This document shows, in pieces, positions 15,710 to 24,300 of a DNA stretch of 53,544 nucleotides. How positions within the stretch are numbered: the stretch's first letter is position 1; each line of letters begins with the position of its first letter. A program made the position numbers and the translations under genes. The notes beneath the pieces are model-generated. The model had not been told where the DNA came from and made no database searches. It worked only from the letters and a program-made list of their open reading frames with translations. The stretch is from contig JACPNL010000005.1 of NCBI GenBank assembly GCA_016185505.1, forward strand, positions 1 through 53,544, in the 5' to 3' direction. This stretch comes from Candidatus Yanofskyibacteriota bacterium (lineage in GTDB: Bacteria; Patescibacteriota; Minisyncoccia; 2-02-FULL-40-12; GWA2-44-9).

Positions 15710-16435
15710 ATGAATGGCATAAAAACAATTCTCGTCGGTTTTTTGGGCGGCATTGCGGCTTTAGTTTTAGTCTTGTCTTTGCCTGGAAGCAACTCCTTGT
15801 TTTTTGATCTCATAAAAGCAGACCTTACGGAATTTTTAGGAGTAAAACCCGTTCCGACGCCAACTCCTATCGTTGTCTTTTCTGATTTTTGGCAAAGGAT
15901 AGTTTCGAATCATGTTTTAAGTACTGTGGCTATTCAATCCTTCAAAGATGGTAAAATAGTCAGGGAAGGAAGCGGTGTTGTTATTTCTTCCGATGGTATA
16001 ATCATTACGACTTTTGACGTTATTTCCGGTGCTGATGCGCTGCAGGTCTTTCATAAAGACAAGATCTTGCGAGCCAAAGTAATGCGATACGACGGTTTCA
16101 AGAATTTAGCTTTACTTAAAGTTGATTCCACAAATATGGATGTCGCTCGTTTAGAACGCGGTTATCAATTCCAGCCAGGCCAGGATGTTGTTGTGTCGGG
16201 CAAGGTGGTTGAGCTGTCTATCCCCGTTGTTTTTGCGCAAAGAGGGATGATAAGTTATATTCTTTCTAAAGACATAATGGTAAATACCGAGCCGAACTAT
16301 TTCTTAAGCGGCTCTAAGGTGGTAAATAATTCCAGCATTGTTGTGGGGATGGCATATTTGAGAAACGAAGCGGTGCGTCTGATAACCGCGGAGGCGATGG
16401 ATGATTTCATAAAAAATTACTTCGGCTCGATCTAA
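15710..16435 (+). CDS. HtrA-like trypsin-fold pseudoprotease
   Basis: Membrane-anchored protein of 241 residues with an N-terminal helix (about 5-24) and a domain that follows the HtrA/DegP pattern. GSGVVISSDGIIITTFDVISG matches the family's GSGVI...GYIVTNNHVV. The catalytic histidine position is aspartate here (TTFDVI). The Asp region reads FKNLALLKVD where D is usual at the N. The GNSGGP serine motif is replaced by FLSGSKVVN. All three catalytic positions therefore appear lost, and no PDZ domain follows. It is likely a binding or scaffold protein at the cell surface. Family assignment is from motif pattern only. Confidence 0.65.
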   Translation: MNGIKTILVGFLGGIAALVLVLSLPGSNSLFFDLIKADLTEFLGVKPVPTPTPIVVFSDFWQRIVSNHVLSTVAIQSFKDGKIVREGSGVVISSDGIIITTFDVISGADALQVFHKDKILRAKVMRYDGFKNLALLKVDSTNMDVARLERGYQFQPGQDVVVSGKVVELSIPVVFAQRGMISYILSKDIMVNTEPNYFLSGSKVVNNSSIVVGMAYLRNEAVRLITAEAMDDFIKNYFGSI

Positions 16436-16444
16436 ATGCCACAA

Positions 16445-16553
16445 CCTGTGGATAAACGACTTGTCCCGATTCGTTTTCAACGAATCGAGGATCCTCGATT
16501 TGCTAATCATGCTTTGCATGAAGCAAATCGGGACGAAGTCGTTTATCCACAGG
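16445..16553. repeat. Composite A+B element, copy 1 (109 bp)
   Basis: Family A arms (CCTGTGGATAAACGACTT and complement) enclose a complete family B element (16463-16534) with central CGAGGATCCTCG. It is identical over 109 bp, in the same orientation, to 17384-17492. Confidence 0.95.
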
Positions 16554-16578
16554 CCTACTCTACGGAAAGAGAAGGTCG

Positions 16579-16609
16579 GACATTGGATGTCCTGTGGCCA
16601 TCCAATGTC
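16579..16609. repeat. Family E palindrome, intergenic
   Basis: GACATTGGATG and CATCCAATGTC. The A-to-G change in one arm is matched in the other, so pairing is conserved relative to other copies. Confidence 0.75.
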
Positions 16610-16641
16610 GTTAATAAATACAAGATTAAAAGATTGAAATC

Positions 16642-17394
16642 ATGGAAAGAGAAGATATAACAAAATTTATAAATTCCATCATCCTTCTTTCAAAACTGTT
16701 TACTACAACGGAGGATAGGTTTTTGAAACAAAAACTTTACGATAAACTTTCTCGTTTTGTGTCTGCGTTCGTGACGGAGCGGAAAAATAATTATTCCTAC
16801 GCGTCGTACAACTTAGGATTTCGCAACATTAACAACGTCGCGAAATCCAATGATATTGTGCAACGTTCTACGAACGTCGCACAATATCATCACCAAAACT
16901 TACTAAATTCCACCGACAATATTCTTGATTACCTGGAATATTTAGCGCACATTTCAAAAAACAATACTACTCCCCTGCTTGTAGCCCAGAGAAATCTGTT
17001 GAAATTCAAGTTACATATTTTACAAAATAATAAGGTTAGCAAAAATGAAAAAAGGGTATCGGAAACGTCGTTGGTGTCGGATGTCGCGCCGCTGACATCG
17101 GATACCCCGCGGCCTTCTGATGCAGTTCATTCTAGCATCATTAGCCCAGCTATATTGGTATCAAAACCATCTGCCAGAAATAAACCCGCTCGTCTGGCCC
17201 TGAAAACTGACTCAAACAAAGAGCAGATATTTAACTACGTAAAAAAGACCCCCGACGTACGCACTAAAGAAATTATGAGCGAGTTCAGCGCGTTGTCGGC
17301 CAGGACAGTCAAAAGAAATTTGAAGGAATTGGCTGACGAAGGTTTTCTGAAAAAAAGGTCCGACGGCGTAGCGGTATATTACACCTGTGGATAA
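16642..17394 (+). CDS. Winged-helix protein in a repeat-flanked unit
   Basis: Protein of 250 residues. The N-terminal half is helical and unassigned (DITKFINSIILLSKLFTTTE and onward). A low-complexity middle contains family E-like peptides (SLVSDVAPLTSDTPRPSDAV). The C-terminal 60 residues form a winged helix (IFNYVKKTPDVRTKEIMSEF, then RTVKRNLKELADEGFLKKR), so it probably binds DNA. Two adjacent palindromes (16816-16848 and 16852-16888) are read in frame in the N-terminal half. The gene lies between two identical 109-bp A+B composites, and the second composite provides its last codons and stop (TGT GGA TAA). The native C-terminus may have been lost. Confidence 0.6.
   Translation: MEREDITKFINSIILLSKLFTTTEDRFLKQKLYDKLSRFVSAFVTERKNNYSYASYNLGFRNINNVAKSNDIVQRSTNVAQYHHQNLLNSTDNILDYLEYLAHISKNNTTPLLVAQRNLLKFKLHILQNNKVSKNEKRVSETSLVSDVAPLTSDTPRPSDAVHSSIISPAILVSKPSARNKPARLALKTDSNKEQIFNYVKKTPDVRTKEIMSEFSALSARTVKRNLKELADEGFLKKRSDGVAVYYTCG
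16816..16888. repeat. Two adjacent in-frame palindromes
   Basis: GGATTTCGC/GCGAAATCC (16816-16848) and GATATTGTGC/GCACAATATC (16852-16888). Both contain AACGTCGC near the centre, suggesting one family with variable arms. Confidence 0.7.
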
Positions 17395-17492
17395 ACGACT
17401 TGTCCCGATTCGTTTTCAACGAATCGAGGATCCTCGATTTGCTAATCATGCTTTGCATGAAGCAAATCGGGACGAAGTCGTTTATCCACAGG
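17384..17492. repeat. Composite A+B element, copy 2 (109 bp)
   Basis: Identical to 16445-16553. It overlaps the 3' end of the winged-helix gene and ends 13 bases before the rmlA-like start. Confidence 0.95.
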
Positions 17493-17505
17493 TTGCTAAA
17501 TTCAA

Positions 17506-18231
17506 ATGATAAAAGGCGTTGTTTTAGCCGGGGGCAAAGGAACCCGTCTCTGGCCGGTTACAAAAGTAGCAGGCAAGCATTTTCTTCCAGTAGGTGACAA
17601 GCCGATAATTTATTATCCTATTCTAACTCTTAAAAAAGCGGGGGTTAAAGACATACTTATCGTCTGCGGGCCGGAGCATACCGAGCAGTATGTCAGATTG
17701 CTTGGTTCAGGTGAAGAATTCGGCGTGAATCTCTACTACACGATCCAGGTGGAGCCGGTTGGGATTGCCCATGGCCTCGGTCTTGCTAAATCATTCTCCG
17801 ACGGCAAGAAAGTTGCTCTTATCCTGGGAGATAATATTTTCGGCGACGAATTCAGCAAGGCCTTTGCCGATTTTGACAGAAAAGACCGGGGCGCTGCTGT
17901 TGTCTTAAAAAGAGTTCCTGACCCTCACAGATTTGGTGTGGCAAAATTCAACGGCAGAAAAGTTGAGCGAGTTATAGAAAAACCCAAAAGGCCGCCTTCT
18001 GATCTGGCAGTGACCGGATTGTATCTGTATGACAACCGCGTATTTGACGTCATTAAAAATCTCAAGCCGTCTGCTCGCGGAGAATATGAAATAACGGATG
18101 TAAACAACTACTATATCAACGAAGGTACGATGGACTTCATCAGAGCCAAAAAGTTCTGGATAGATGCCGGGACCTTCGAGTCGCTCCATCGAGCCAACCT
18201 CCTCGTCCGCAAACACCACTATTCTAAATAA
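17506..18231 (+). CDS. rmlA: RmlA-like sugar nucleotidyltransferase
   Basis: Glucose-1-phosphate thymidylyltransferase-type enzyme of 241 residues, the short form of the family. The nucleotide-binding signature is VVLAGGKGTRLWPVT (about residues 5-19). FLPVGDKPIIYYP, LILGDNIFG, GEYEITDVNNYYI and WIDAGTFESLHRAN follow in the RmlA order. It would make dTDP-glucose, or a related sugar nucleotide, for surface glycan synthesis in the cytoplasm, a plausible precursor supply for the glycosyltransferases at 32-48 kb. The other rml genes are not in the window. Both ends are bordered by family A elements. Confidence 0.85.
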   Translation: MIKGVVLAGGKGTRLWPVTKVAGKHFLPVGDKPIIYYPILTLKKAGVKDILIVCGPEHTEQYVRLLGSGEEFGVNLYYTIQVEPVGIAHGLGLAKSFSDGKKVALILGDNIFGDEFSKAFADFDRKDRGAAVVLKRVPDPHRFGVAKFNGRKVERVIEKPKRPPSDLAVTGLYLYDNRVFDVIKNLKPSARGEYEITDVNNYYINEGTMDFIRAKKFWIDAGTFESLHRANLLVRKHHYSK

Positions 18232-18236
18232 CCCCA

Positions 18237-18275
18237 CCTATGGATAACCGACATTGAATGTCGTTTATCCACAGG
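18237..18275. repeat. Family A palindrome, variant core
   Basis: Outer arms as in family A, with two mismatched positions. The core is GACAT/ATGTC instead of GACTT/AAGTC. Confidence 0.85.
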
Positions 18276-18307
18276 TATGATCAGAGTCATTTGAATGCCG
18301 GGGGCTG

Positions 18308-18316
18308 TGCTATAAT
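18308..18316 (+). promoter_or_regulatory. Extended -10 promoter
   Basis: TGCTATAAT is a consensus extended -10. It lies 33 bases after a family A palindrome and 52 before the TTG at 18368. Confidence 0.55.
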
Positions 18317-18367
18317 TTTATAAGACAACTTGTTTTTGAAGTTCAAGTAGGAGAAAGTCGCTCCCTT

Positions 18368-18727
18368 TTGAGCAGATTATTTTGGGGGAAAAGGACGGCA
18401 ATTTTTGAAGTAACCCTAGAGGCGCAAATAGGCGAAATTGAAAGGTACACACCTGACACAGAGGATGGTTGGCTTGTAGTACAGGATGATCAAGGTGTTC
18501 GCCTATCATTACCAGCATATATTCTGGTGCGTTTAACATCTCTTGAAAACAGCCGCGAATATTTTATTCCGTCTGAAGGAACACATCGCGGTGAGTTGTT
18601 ATCGGCGCCATTAAAAGATGACGACTCCTCATATTTGATATCTGACATTAAGCACGAGCCGGCGATTAGCGCCGAATACTCAATTTCTGAAAAAATTTTA
18701 TGCTTAACGGAAAGAAATATAAAGTAA
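18368..18727 (+). CDS. Hypothetical protein ahead of the transpeptidase-like gene
   Basis: Soluble 119-residue ORF of unknown function. It is mixed in composition, with an acidic segment (RYTPDTEDGWLVVQDDQGVR) and no clear domain. The start is weak: TTG 18368 with AGGAG (18349-18353) 14 bases upstream. Its 3' end overlaps the next ORF by 28 bases in a different frame. The two could be one frameshifted gene or two coupled genes. Confidence 0.45.
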   Translation: MSRLFWGKRTAIFEVTLEAQIGEIERYTPDTEDGWLVVQDDQGVRLSLPAYILVRLTSLENSREYFIPSEGTHRGELLSAPLKDDDSSYLISDIKHEPAISAEYSISEKILCLTERNIK

Positions 18728-19002
18728 CGGATTATCCCGAAGCTCCCTGGAAGAAAGGAGTATATAATATTGGAATTCCGGATTATCCTCACGGAAGCAA
18801 TAATGCTTATACCGAAGCGATCAAACAAAAAGTCTGGTTCCCTATAGATTTTGAAAGCGCGAGATACTTGCATGTTGGGGCGAGATCGGCCGGATGCATG
18901 ACAATCATAGAAACCGCCAGATGGATGGAAATTTACAACACCCTCATTAAAGCGCGCAAGGGTGATTTTAAAAACGTCGGTACCGTGAAAGTCATTGACT
19001 AA
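18700..19002 (+). CDS. L,D-transpeptidase-like (YkuD-type) short protein
   Basis: Protein of 100 residues with the pattern RYLHVGARSAGCMTI (about residues 55-69), which matches the catalytic HxG..SxGCxT signature of L,D-transpeptidase-like proteins, cysteine being the nucleophile. Such enzymes cross-link peptidoglycan or attach proteins to it. The protein has no signal peptide and is shorter than typical YkuD proteins, so it may be the C-terminal half of a gene that includes the overlapping upstream ORF. Confidence 0.5.
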   Translation: MLNGKKYKVTDYPEAPWKKGVYNIGIPDYPHGSNNAYTEAIKQKVWFPIDFESARYLHVGARSAGCMTIIETARWMEIYNTLIKARKGDFKNVGTVKVID

Positions 19003-19006
19003 ACTT

Positions 19007-19738
19007 ATGTCTAAAAAATTTTTTATTACCGCGACTGTAATAATAGTAGTATCTATTTCAGGCGGTTTTTATTGGTTTAAGCAAGGTGGTAGTGATGTAG
19101 TCGACAACGCGGTTATTCTTAGCCAGCCAATTATAAGATGGCAAGAAATAACTATTACAGAATCTAACCCCCAAATTGCTATGCGCATAAATGCGCCGAG
19201 AATAATTGTTGGCAATAGTTACAGCTTGTATAGCGAAATCAATAGAGCAATAGCGCAACATATTGAATCGCTCAAAGCTGATTTCATATCTGCTGCGACT
19301 ACGGCGGCAGAAGATAATGGCGAGACAAACATTTTGAATGTCAAAACAGAGGTACTGCTTGCCACCCCGAGATTAATTTCTCTTGCTTTTACATCAACCG
19401 AGCGTCTCGCTGGCATCAAAAACGATGATCCCGGACGAACGTTCCTTGTTTTTGATTCTGTAAACAACGAGGTTATGATTAAGGGCAATGAAATATTTCT
19501 CGATGATTTGGCATGGTCAAGCGCGGTGAAAATAATGAAAACATCCTTGCTCGCCGGTTATGAAGGAGAGCCGAGTTGCGATTTACTTTTCGCGCCAAAA
19601 CATAACGGTATTGCCGCCTCTTGCATTGGTGTTGATCGCGGTAAAAACTCGGGAAAACTCTCTCTTACCAAGGACATCCCGATATCCGCTGTTCAAGAAT
19701 TTATCGCTCCGTCAGTGTTGTCCGATATCACCCAGTAA
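19007..19738 (+). CDS. DUF3298/DUF4163-like anchored protein
   Basis: Membrane-anchored protein of about 243 residues: a helix (about residues 4-23) and an extracytoplasmic domain. The order NPQIAMRINA, EINRAIAQHIESLKADF, VKTEVLLATPRLISLAFTST resembles the DUF4163/DUF3298 region found in PdaC and RsiV. Those domains bind cell-wall or signal ligands. ATG 19007 is preferred over TTG 18995. It follows the L,D-transpeptidase-like gene by four bases, which supports a cell-wall context. Confidence 0.6.
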   Translation: MSKKFFITATVIIVVSISGGFYWFKQGGSDVVDNAVILSQPIIRWQEITITESNPQIAMRINAPRIIVGNSYSLYSEINRAIAQHIESLKADFISAATTAAEDNGETNILNVKTEVLLATPRLISLAFTSTERLAGIKNDDPGRTFLVFDSVNNEVMIKGNEIFLDDLAWSSAVKIMKTSLLAGYEGEPSCDLLFAPKHNGIAASCIGVDRGKNSGKLSLTKDIPISAVQEFIAPSVLSDITQ

Positions 19739-19750
19739 TTTTGGACAGCT

Positions 19751-19793
19751 AACCTGTGGATAACCGACATTGAATGTCGGTTATCCACAGGTT
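19751..19793. repeat. Family A palindrome at the RAYT 3' end
   Basis: Forty-three bases, paired except at the loop, with outer AACCTGTGGATAAC and core GACAT/ATGTC. Its right edge contributes bases of the transposase stop codon. Confidence 0.95.
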
Positions 19794-20481
19794 ATTCAAG
19801 AGAAACTTTACCGTCTATTTGAATATCTTTCAGATATGTCTCGACGAGTTTTTTGTAGCCGGCGCTTCCGTCGAAAACCTCGTTGAGCATCTTTTTATTT
19901 AAAACTGATCCGTAGTTTTTTACGCCGAGATATTCCAAATGACTGCTCCATTTATAGGACTCGAGAAACTCAAGCGCCTTTTCCGGACTTGCTATTTTAT
20001 TTTCTCTCCATTCCGGGTATTTCAGGTCTAATGGGTTGAAATGTATGTAGAATGGCAGATGGAGGAAATGCGTATTGTCGGTGATTAGTATTTGCTTGTA
20101 TCTTCCCTGAAATAAAGTGCCCTCCCTTTTGTATTTCTGGTTGAAATACTTTGAATAACCCATATTTACTTTTTGCATAAATAGGGGAATCCCGTTTTTA
20201 ACTCTTGGAGAGAGAAGCAAATGGTAATGATTGGGCATAAGACAAAATGCGAGAATGTCTACTAATAGTTTCCTCTGTTTTCGGCTGGTAGTGTTGGCTA
20301 GGACGGGATCATTTTTGAAAGCGCCAAAAGTGCTCTCAACTCTGTCCTCGTTGTTGAGCTCGTATAGATCGTGGATAAATCTCAAATAGTCCTGTTTGTC
20401 CAGGAATATGTCTCTTTTATCAACGCCCCTGTTTAAGGTGTGATAAAAATCTTGGGTTGGTTGTTGTTTCGAATGTTCCAT
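19792..20481 (-). CDS. REP-associated tyrosine transposase (RAYT, Y1_Tnp)
   Basis: Single-strand DNA transposase-like protein of 229 residues, full length. It starts FYHTLNRGVDKRDIFLD, carries the HUH motif in LMPNHYHLLLS (His85, His87), then GTLFQGRYKQILI, and the catalytic tyrosine in PFYIHFNPL (Tyr145). RAYT proteins cut and join REP hairpins and are thought to spread them. The gene lies between family A palindromes at 19751-19793 (touching the stop) and 20513-20555 (32 bases upstream of the ATG), the arrangement expected for a REP-RAYT unit. All key residues are present. Confidence 0.92.
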   Translation of the reverse strand: MEHSKQQPTQDFYHTLNRGVDKRDIFLDKQDYLRFIHDLYELNNEDRVESTFGAFKNDPVLANTTSRKQRKLLVDILAFCLMPNHYHLLLSPRVKNGIPLFMQKVNMGYSKYFNQKYKREGTLFQGRYKQILITDNTHFLHLPFYIHFNPLDLKYPEWRENKIASPEKALEFLESYKWSSHLEYLGVKNYGSVLNKKMLNEVFDGSAGYKKLVETYLKDIQIDGKVSLE

Positions 20482-20512
20482 GACTATGGGTAGTTATATG
20501 TGAGCAGGATTA

Positions 20513-20555
20513 TACCTGTGGATAAACGACTTCGCAAGTCGTTTATCCACAGGTA
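20513..20555. repeat. Family A palindrome at the RAYT 5' end
   Basis: TACCTGTGGATAAACGACTT and complement around a CGC loop. The core differs from the copy at the other end of the gene. Confidence 0.95.
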
Positions 20556-20794
20556 GGTGTTTTTAGGGATTGACGGAATTTTTGTGGTTTGATAAAAGAA
20601 TTACAAGTTCATCTGTTCGATTAGTTTGAATGGATGTTTTTTTTGTTGAATTTTTATAATCTGCTGCGATTTCCATTGTGCTTGTTAGAACTGCAAGTCA
20701 TATCCCTCCTTAACTTGCCGGTCTAGCTTTTGTATAATAGATCGTGGCAGGTTATGAGAATTTAAGATCCTGACTTTATTACTTCATTGTTCCC
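20556..20794. other. Intergenic DNA with a promoter candidate
   Basis: AT-rich, with no open frame of note. TATAAT at 20733-20738 is a good -10 without a well-spaced -35. A transcript would start near 20745 and carry the next family A hairpin in its leader. Confidence 0.35.
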
Positions 20795-20833
20795 CCTGTG
20801 GATAAACGACTTCGCAAGTCGTTTATCCACAGG
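20795..20833. repeat. Family A palindrome in a 5' leader
   Basis: Same sequence as 14537-14575, ending 28 bases before the ATG at 20862. It is open in frame with the gene (LWINDFASRLSTG), giving a false N-terminal extension. Confidence 0.92.
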
Positions 20834-20861
20834 TGAGGATTTAATTTGTTTTATTTTAAAT

Positions 20862-21383
20862 ATGTTGAACTGGAGGAACATTTTTAAGAGCTGGACCGGG
20901 GTGCCGGTCTTAATTTTGGTTGTTTTGGCGGGTGTTTGGTTTTTCCCCGGCTACAGAAGCTGGCAGATCCAGCGCGCTTACGACAAAGTAGAAGAACCCT
21001 ACTACACCGATACCTATGGTGGCGCCACTCCTGAAGAAACTTATGATTTGTTCATTGACGCTCTCAAAGACGGCGATGTTGAGCTGGCAAGTAGGTATTT
21101 CGTGATTTATAAGCAAGATGATTGGCTGAAAACGCTTAAAGAATATGAAAAATCAGGAATTATTTTAAGTTTTGCCAAAGAATTGGAAGATACTAAGAAA
21201 ATATGGAAAAAGTCAGAAAAAAGTGACGAAGAGACAACCTCGTTTACGTATAAAGTTTTAATTGAAGAGGATGACACTGCAACCTTTGAGGGTCAAGAGA
21301 TTAACATTCCGGCTGGTAACTATACTAATGAAACTGTGTTTATAAAATATCCAAGCGGAGTATGGAAACTAGAAGGACTATAA
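20862..21383 (+). CDS. Membrane-anchored NTF2-like (DUF4878-type) protein
   Basis: Protein of about 173 residues: a membrane helix (about 14-29) and a small alpha/beta domain. The segment TPEETYDLFIDALKDGDVEL and the ending SGVWKLEGL resemble DUF4878/NTF2-like lipoproteins. Role unknown. ATG 20862 is used because the upstream frame is only a palindrome. It overlaps the next gene by 22 bases, so the two are probably co-translated. Confidence 0.6.
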   Translation: MLNWRNIFKSWTGVPVLILVVLAGVWFFPGYRSWQIQRAYDKVEEPYYTDTYGGATPEETYDLFIDALKDGDVELASRYFVIYKQDDWLKTLKEYEKSGIILSFAKELEDTKKIWKKSEKSDEETTSFTYKVLIEEDDTATFEGQEINIPAGNYTNETVFIKYPSGVWKLEGL

Positions 21384-24300
21384 ATCCAAAATTTATTTTA
21401 GGAGGGGCGCTTTTAGGCGCCTTTTTGGTACTCGCAAACGCGAACCCAATTTTTGCTTACTCACAACATACGACTCATCCGGCGCTGACAAGTAATATAG
21501 TTGATTTTTACAATTTAAGCTTAAAAGACAAAACTGTAACCCAAGAGGAAAAGCAGTGGCTCATAAAGGGCTCCATTGACGAGGACGATGGGGGCAGGTT
21601 TTTCAGCCATTTTTACGATCCGGTTTACGACCGGGGACTTCAGTCGGTTTTTACCGCCGGTGTGCCTACAATTTCTTCAAAAAAGTGGGCTATGGGCGAT
21701 ACGCAAAAGAATTTTTATAACAGCCAGATGACCGGATACGCGGCTATATCAGGCGCTGATTCAATTCACGATTTCTCTTATGACAGAGCGTTGCAGGATT
21801 ACGCAAAAGGAGATAAACAAAGGGCTTTCATTGCGTTTGGCCACGTATTGCATTTGCTTGAAGACGCCGGAGTGCCGGATCACACTCGCAACGATCCTCA
21901 CCCACCCGTTCTTGATATGGGGAGTCCTTATGAACACGAGATGGATAAGTGGAACCCGGATAATTTTCAAATAGCTAGAACATTGTTTTTGACAAGAGAA
22001 AAACCAGTCGCGTTATCTGATATTGGCAGTTACATGGATAGGGTCGCTAATTATTCTAATAATAATTTCTTTAGCAAAGATACGATAAGTAATAAAGCAT
22101 ATAGTAATCCCAACGTAAATAAAACAAAAAGCTTATTCTTGGGTGGCGATGAATATCTTTTCATTGTCGGCAACGCTAAAGATGGTAAGGAATTTCCTAT
22201 TGCTTTTGTTGATATTGCGATTGTAGAAGGCAAGAAAAAGATTGTAGACATAACGTTATCAAAACCAAAAATCGGCTCCTATATCCTCGACGGGTATTGG
22301 GACAGATTGTCTAAAGAGGTTGTTGTTAGCGGGGCGGGGGCATTGAGGTTGTTTTTAGAGGAGGCGGAGGCGGCTCGGCGGGAGTATTTGGCTAAAATTG
22401 AGACGAAAAAGCCGTCTTTCTGGGCGCAGGTTGCTGGTTTGTTTGGGTTTGGAGATAAAAACGGATTAACAACGTCGGATGTCGACCCAACATCCGACGT
22501 TAACGGTGATGGATTAACGACATCGGAAGGCCGCGGGACTTCCGATGTCAATGGTGACAGTGGTGACACGAGTGGTGACAGGAAAGTGTCACCATCAGTG
22601 TCACCATTGTCACCAAGTTTGTCACCATTGCCTTTGGTGACACCAAAGGTGTCACCACTTGTGTCACCTACTCCACAGACCTCACCTTCTCTGTCACCAA
22701 CGCCGAAGCCAAATTCAAATATCAAAACCACTGGCAAGGTGGTCATTAACGAGGTCGCTTGGGCGGGAACAGAAGCATCAGCCGCTGATGAATGGATAGA
22801 GCTTTATAATACCGAGAGTTACGATATTGATCTTTCTGGATGGACGCTCAAGGCGGAAGATGGAACGCCGGATATAATTATTTCTGGATTAATAACATCG
22901 GATGGCCACAGGACATCCGATGTTAACGATGGCGGTACGACATCGGGAGTCAACAGCGCGGTAATCAAAGCACAGAGTTACTTTTTGCTGGAAAGGACTG
23001 ATGACACTACCGTGAATAGTATTACGGCTGATCAGACATACGCTGGCGCTTTGGGGAATGAAGGCGAGTTATTGCGGTTAACCGACGCGTCAGGAACATT
23101 CGTTGATACCGCTGGAAATAGCGGTTCAGCATGGCCAGTCGGTAGTTCTACCGGCAAAATATCAATGGAGAGGACCGCCTCTGGTGTCTGGAAAAATTTT
23201 ACAGGTAATCCGTCGGCTAAAGATGCTAACGGAAACTTTATTAATGGGACGCCTAAAGCTCAAAATAGTCCGGGAGTAATAATGGTGACAGGAGGAGGTG
23301 GTGGTTCGACAAACTCATCGCAAGCAACTCCGACACCAACGGTGTCACCAACAGTGTCACCAACACCAACAGTGTCACCAACCCCGACACCAACCCCAAC
23401 TCCGTCACCAACACCAACCCCGTCACCAGAGCCGGATGGTGACAGCGAGGATGGTGACACCGCCGCCCTAGGCGACGTGATGATTAACGAAATTGCCTGG
23501 ATGGGGACTAACGCTGAAAACGGTCAATTCTGCGAATGGATAGAACTTCGCAACATAACCGGTAGCGAGATTAACTTGACGGGGTGGGGTATTTACGAAC
23601 AAGGAGGAGATGTTTTGGTTATGTCGTTGACGGGCATAATATCTCCGAATGGCTATTACCTAATTGAACGCGTTACCCCCTCGTGTCCTGATGCTGTGCC
23701 GAGCGTTGAGGCCGACGACTCCGGGTCTTTCGGCGGGAGCGGCCTTGCCAATACCGGAGAGAATTTGATATTGAAAGACGTTTCTGGCACCGTCATCAAC
23801 CAAGTTGATGGTTCAAACGATTGGAAATTGAACGGGGATAGCGGCGAAAAAATTGGCGACAACACCACCAAAAAAACCGCTCAACGGATGGATAGCGGGT
23901 GGATTACTGCCGCCGCAACGCCTAAGGCGCAAAATAGCGCCGATACTATTACAACCCAAGCCCCTTCCGCCGTTACCGACCTTGACGCTGCGCATGGCTC
24001 TCCTACTATTACCGCTACCTGGACCGCGCCTGATCCGGGCGATTACAATACCGCCAGTTTGAGCTATGACTTGCGTTACTCGTCCACAATTTTTACAGAA
24101 GCCGCGAGCGCGAGTTGGTGGTCTGCCGCCACACAAGTGGCTAGTTCCAGCTTGCCGAGCGTCGGTGTAAAGGGGGCGTCACAAAACGCCTCCTTTGATG
24201 TCGTTCCCGAATACGGCTTGACGCTATATTTCGCGTTAAGAACCAAAGTTATCCACACAACGACTTGCGAAGTCGTTAATGAAGAAACTGTGGATAAGTG

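Noticed and set aside
14537-20833. Repeated 39-bp units as a CRISPR array
   Set aside because: Copies are irregularly spaced by hundreds to thousands of bases, are perfect palindromes and surround genes, so they are REP-like, not CRISPR.
20787-20861. Upstream extension of the NTF2-like ORF
   Set aside because: Again a family A palindrome in frame. The membrane anchor starts properly at 20862.
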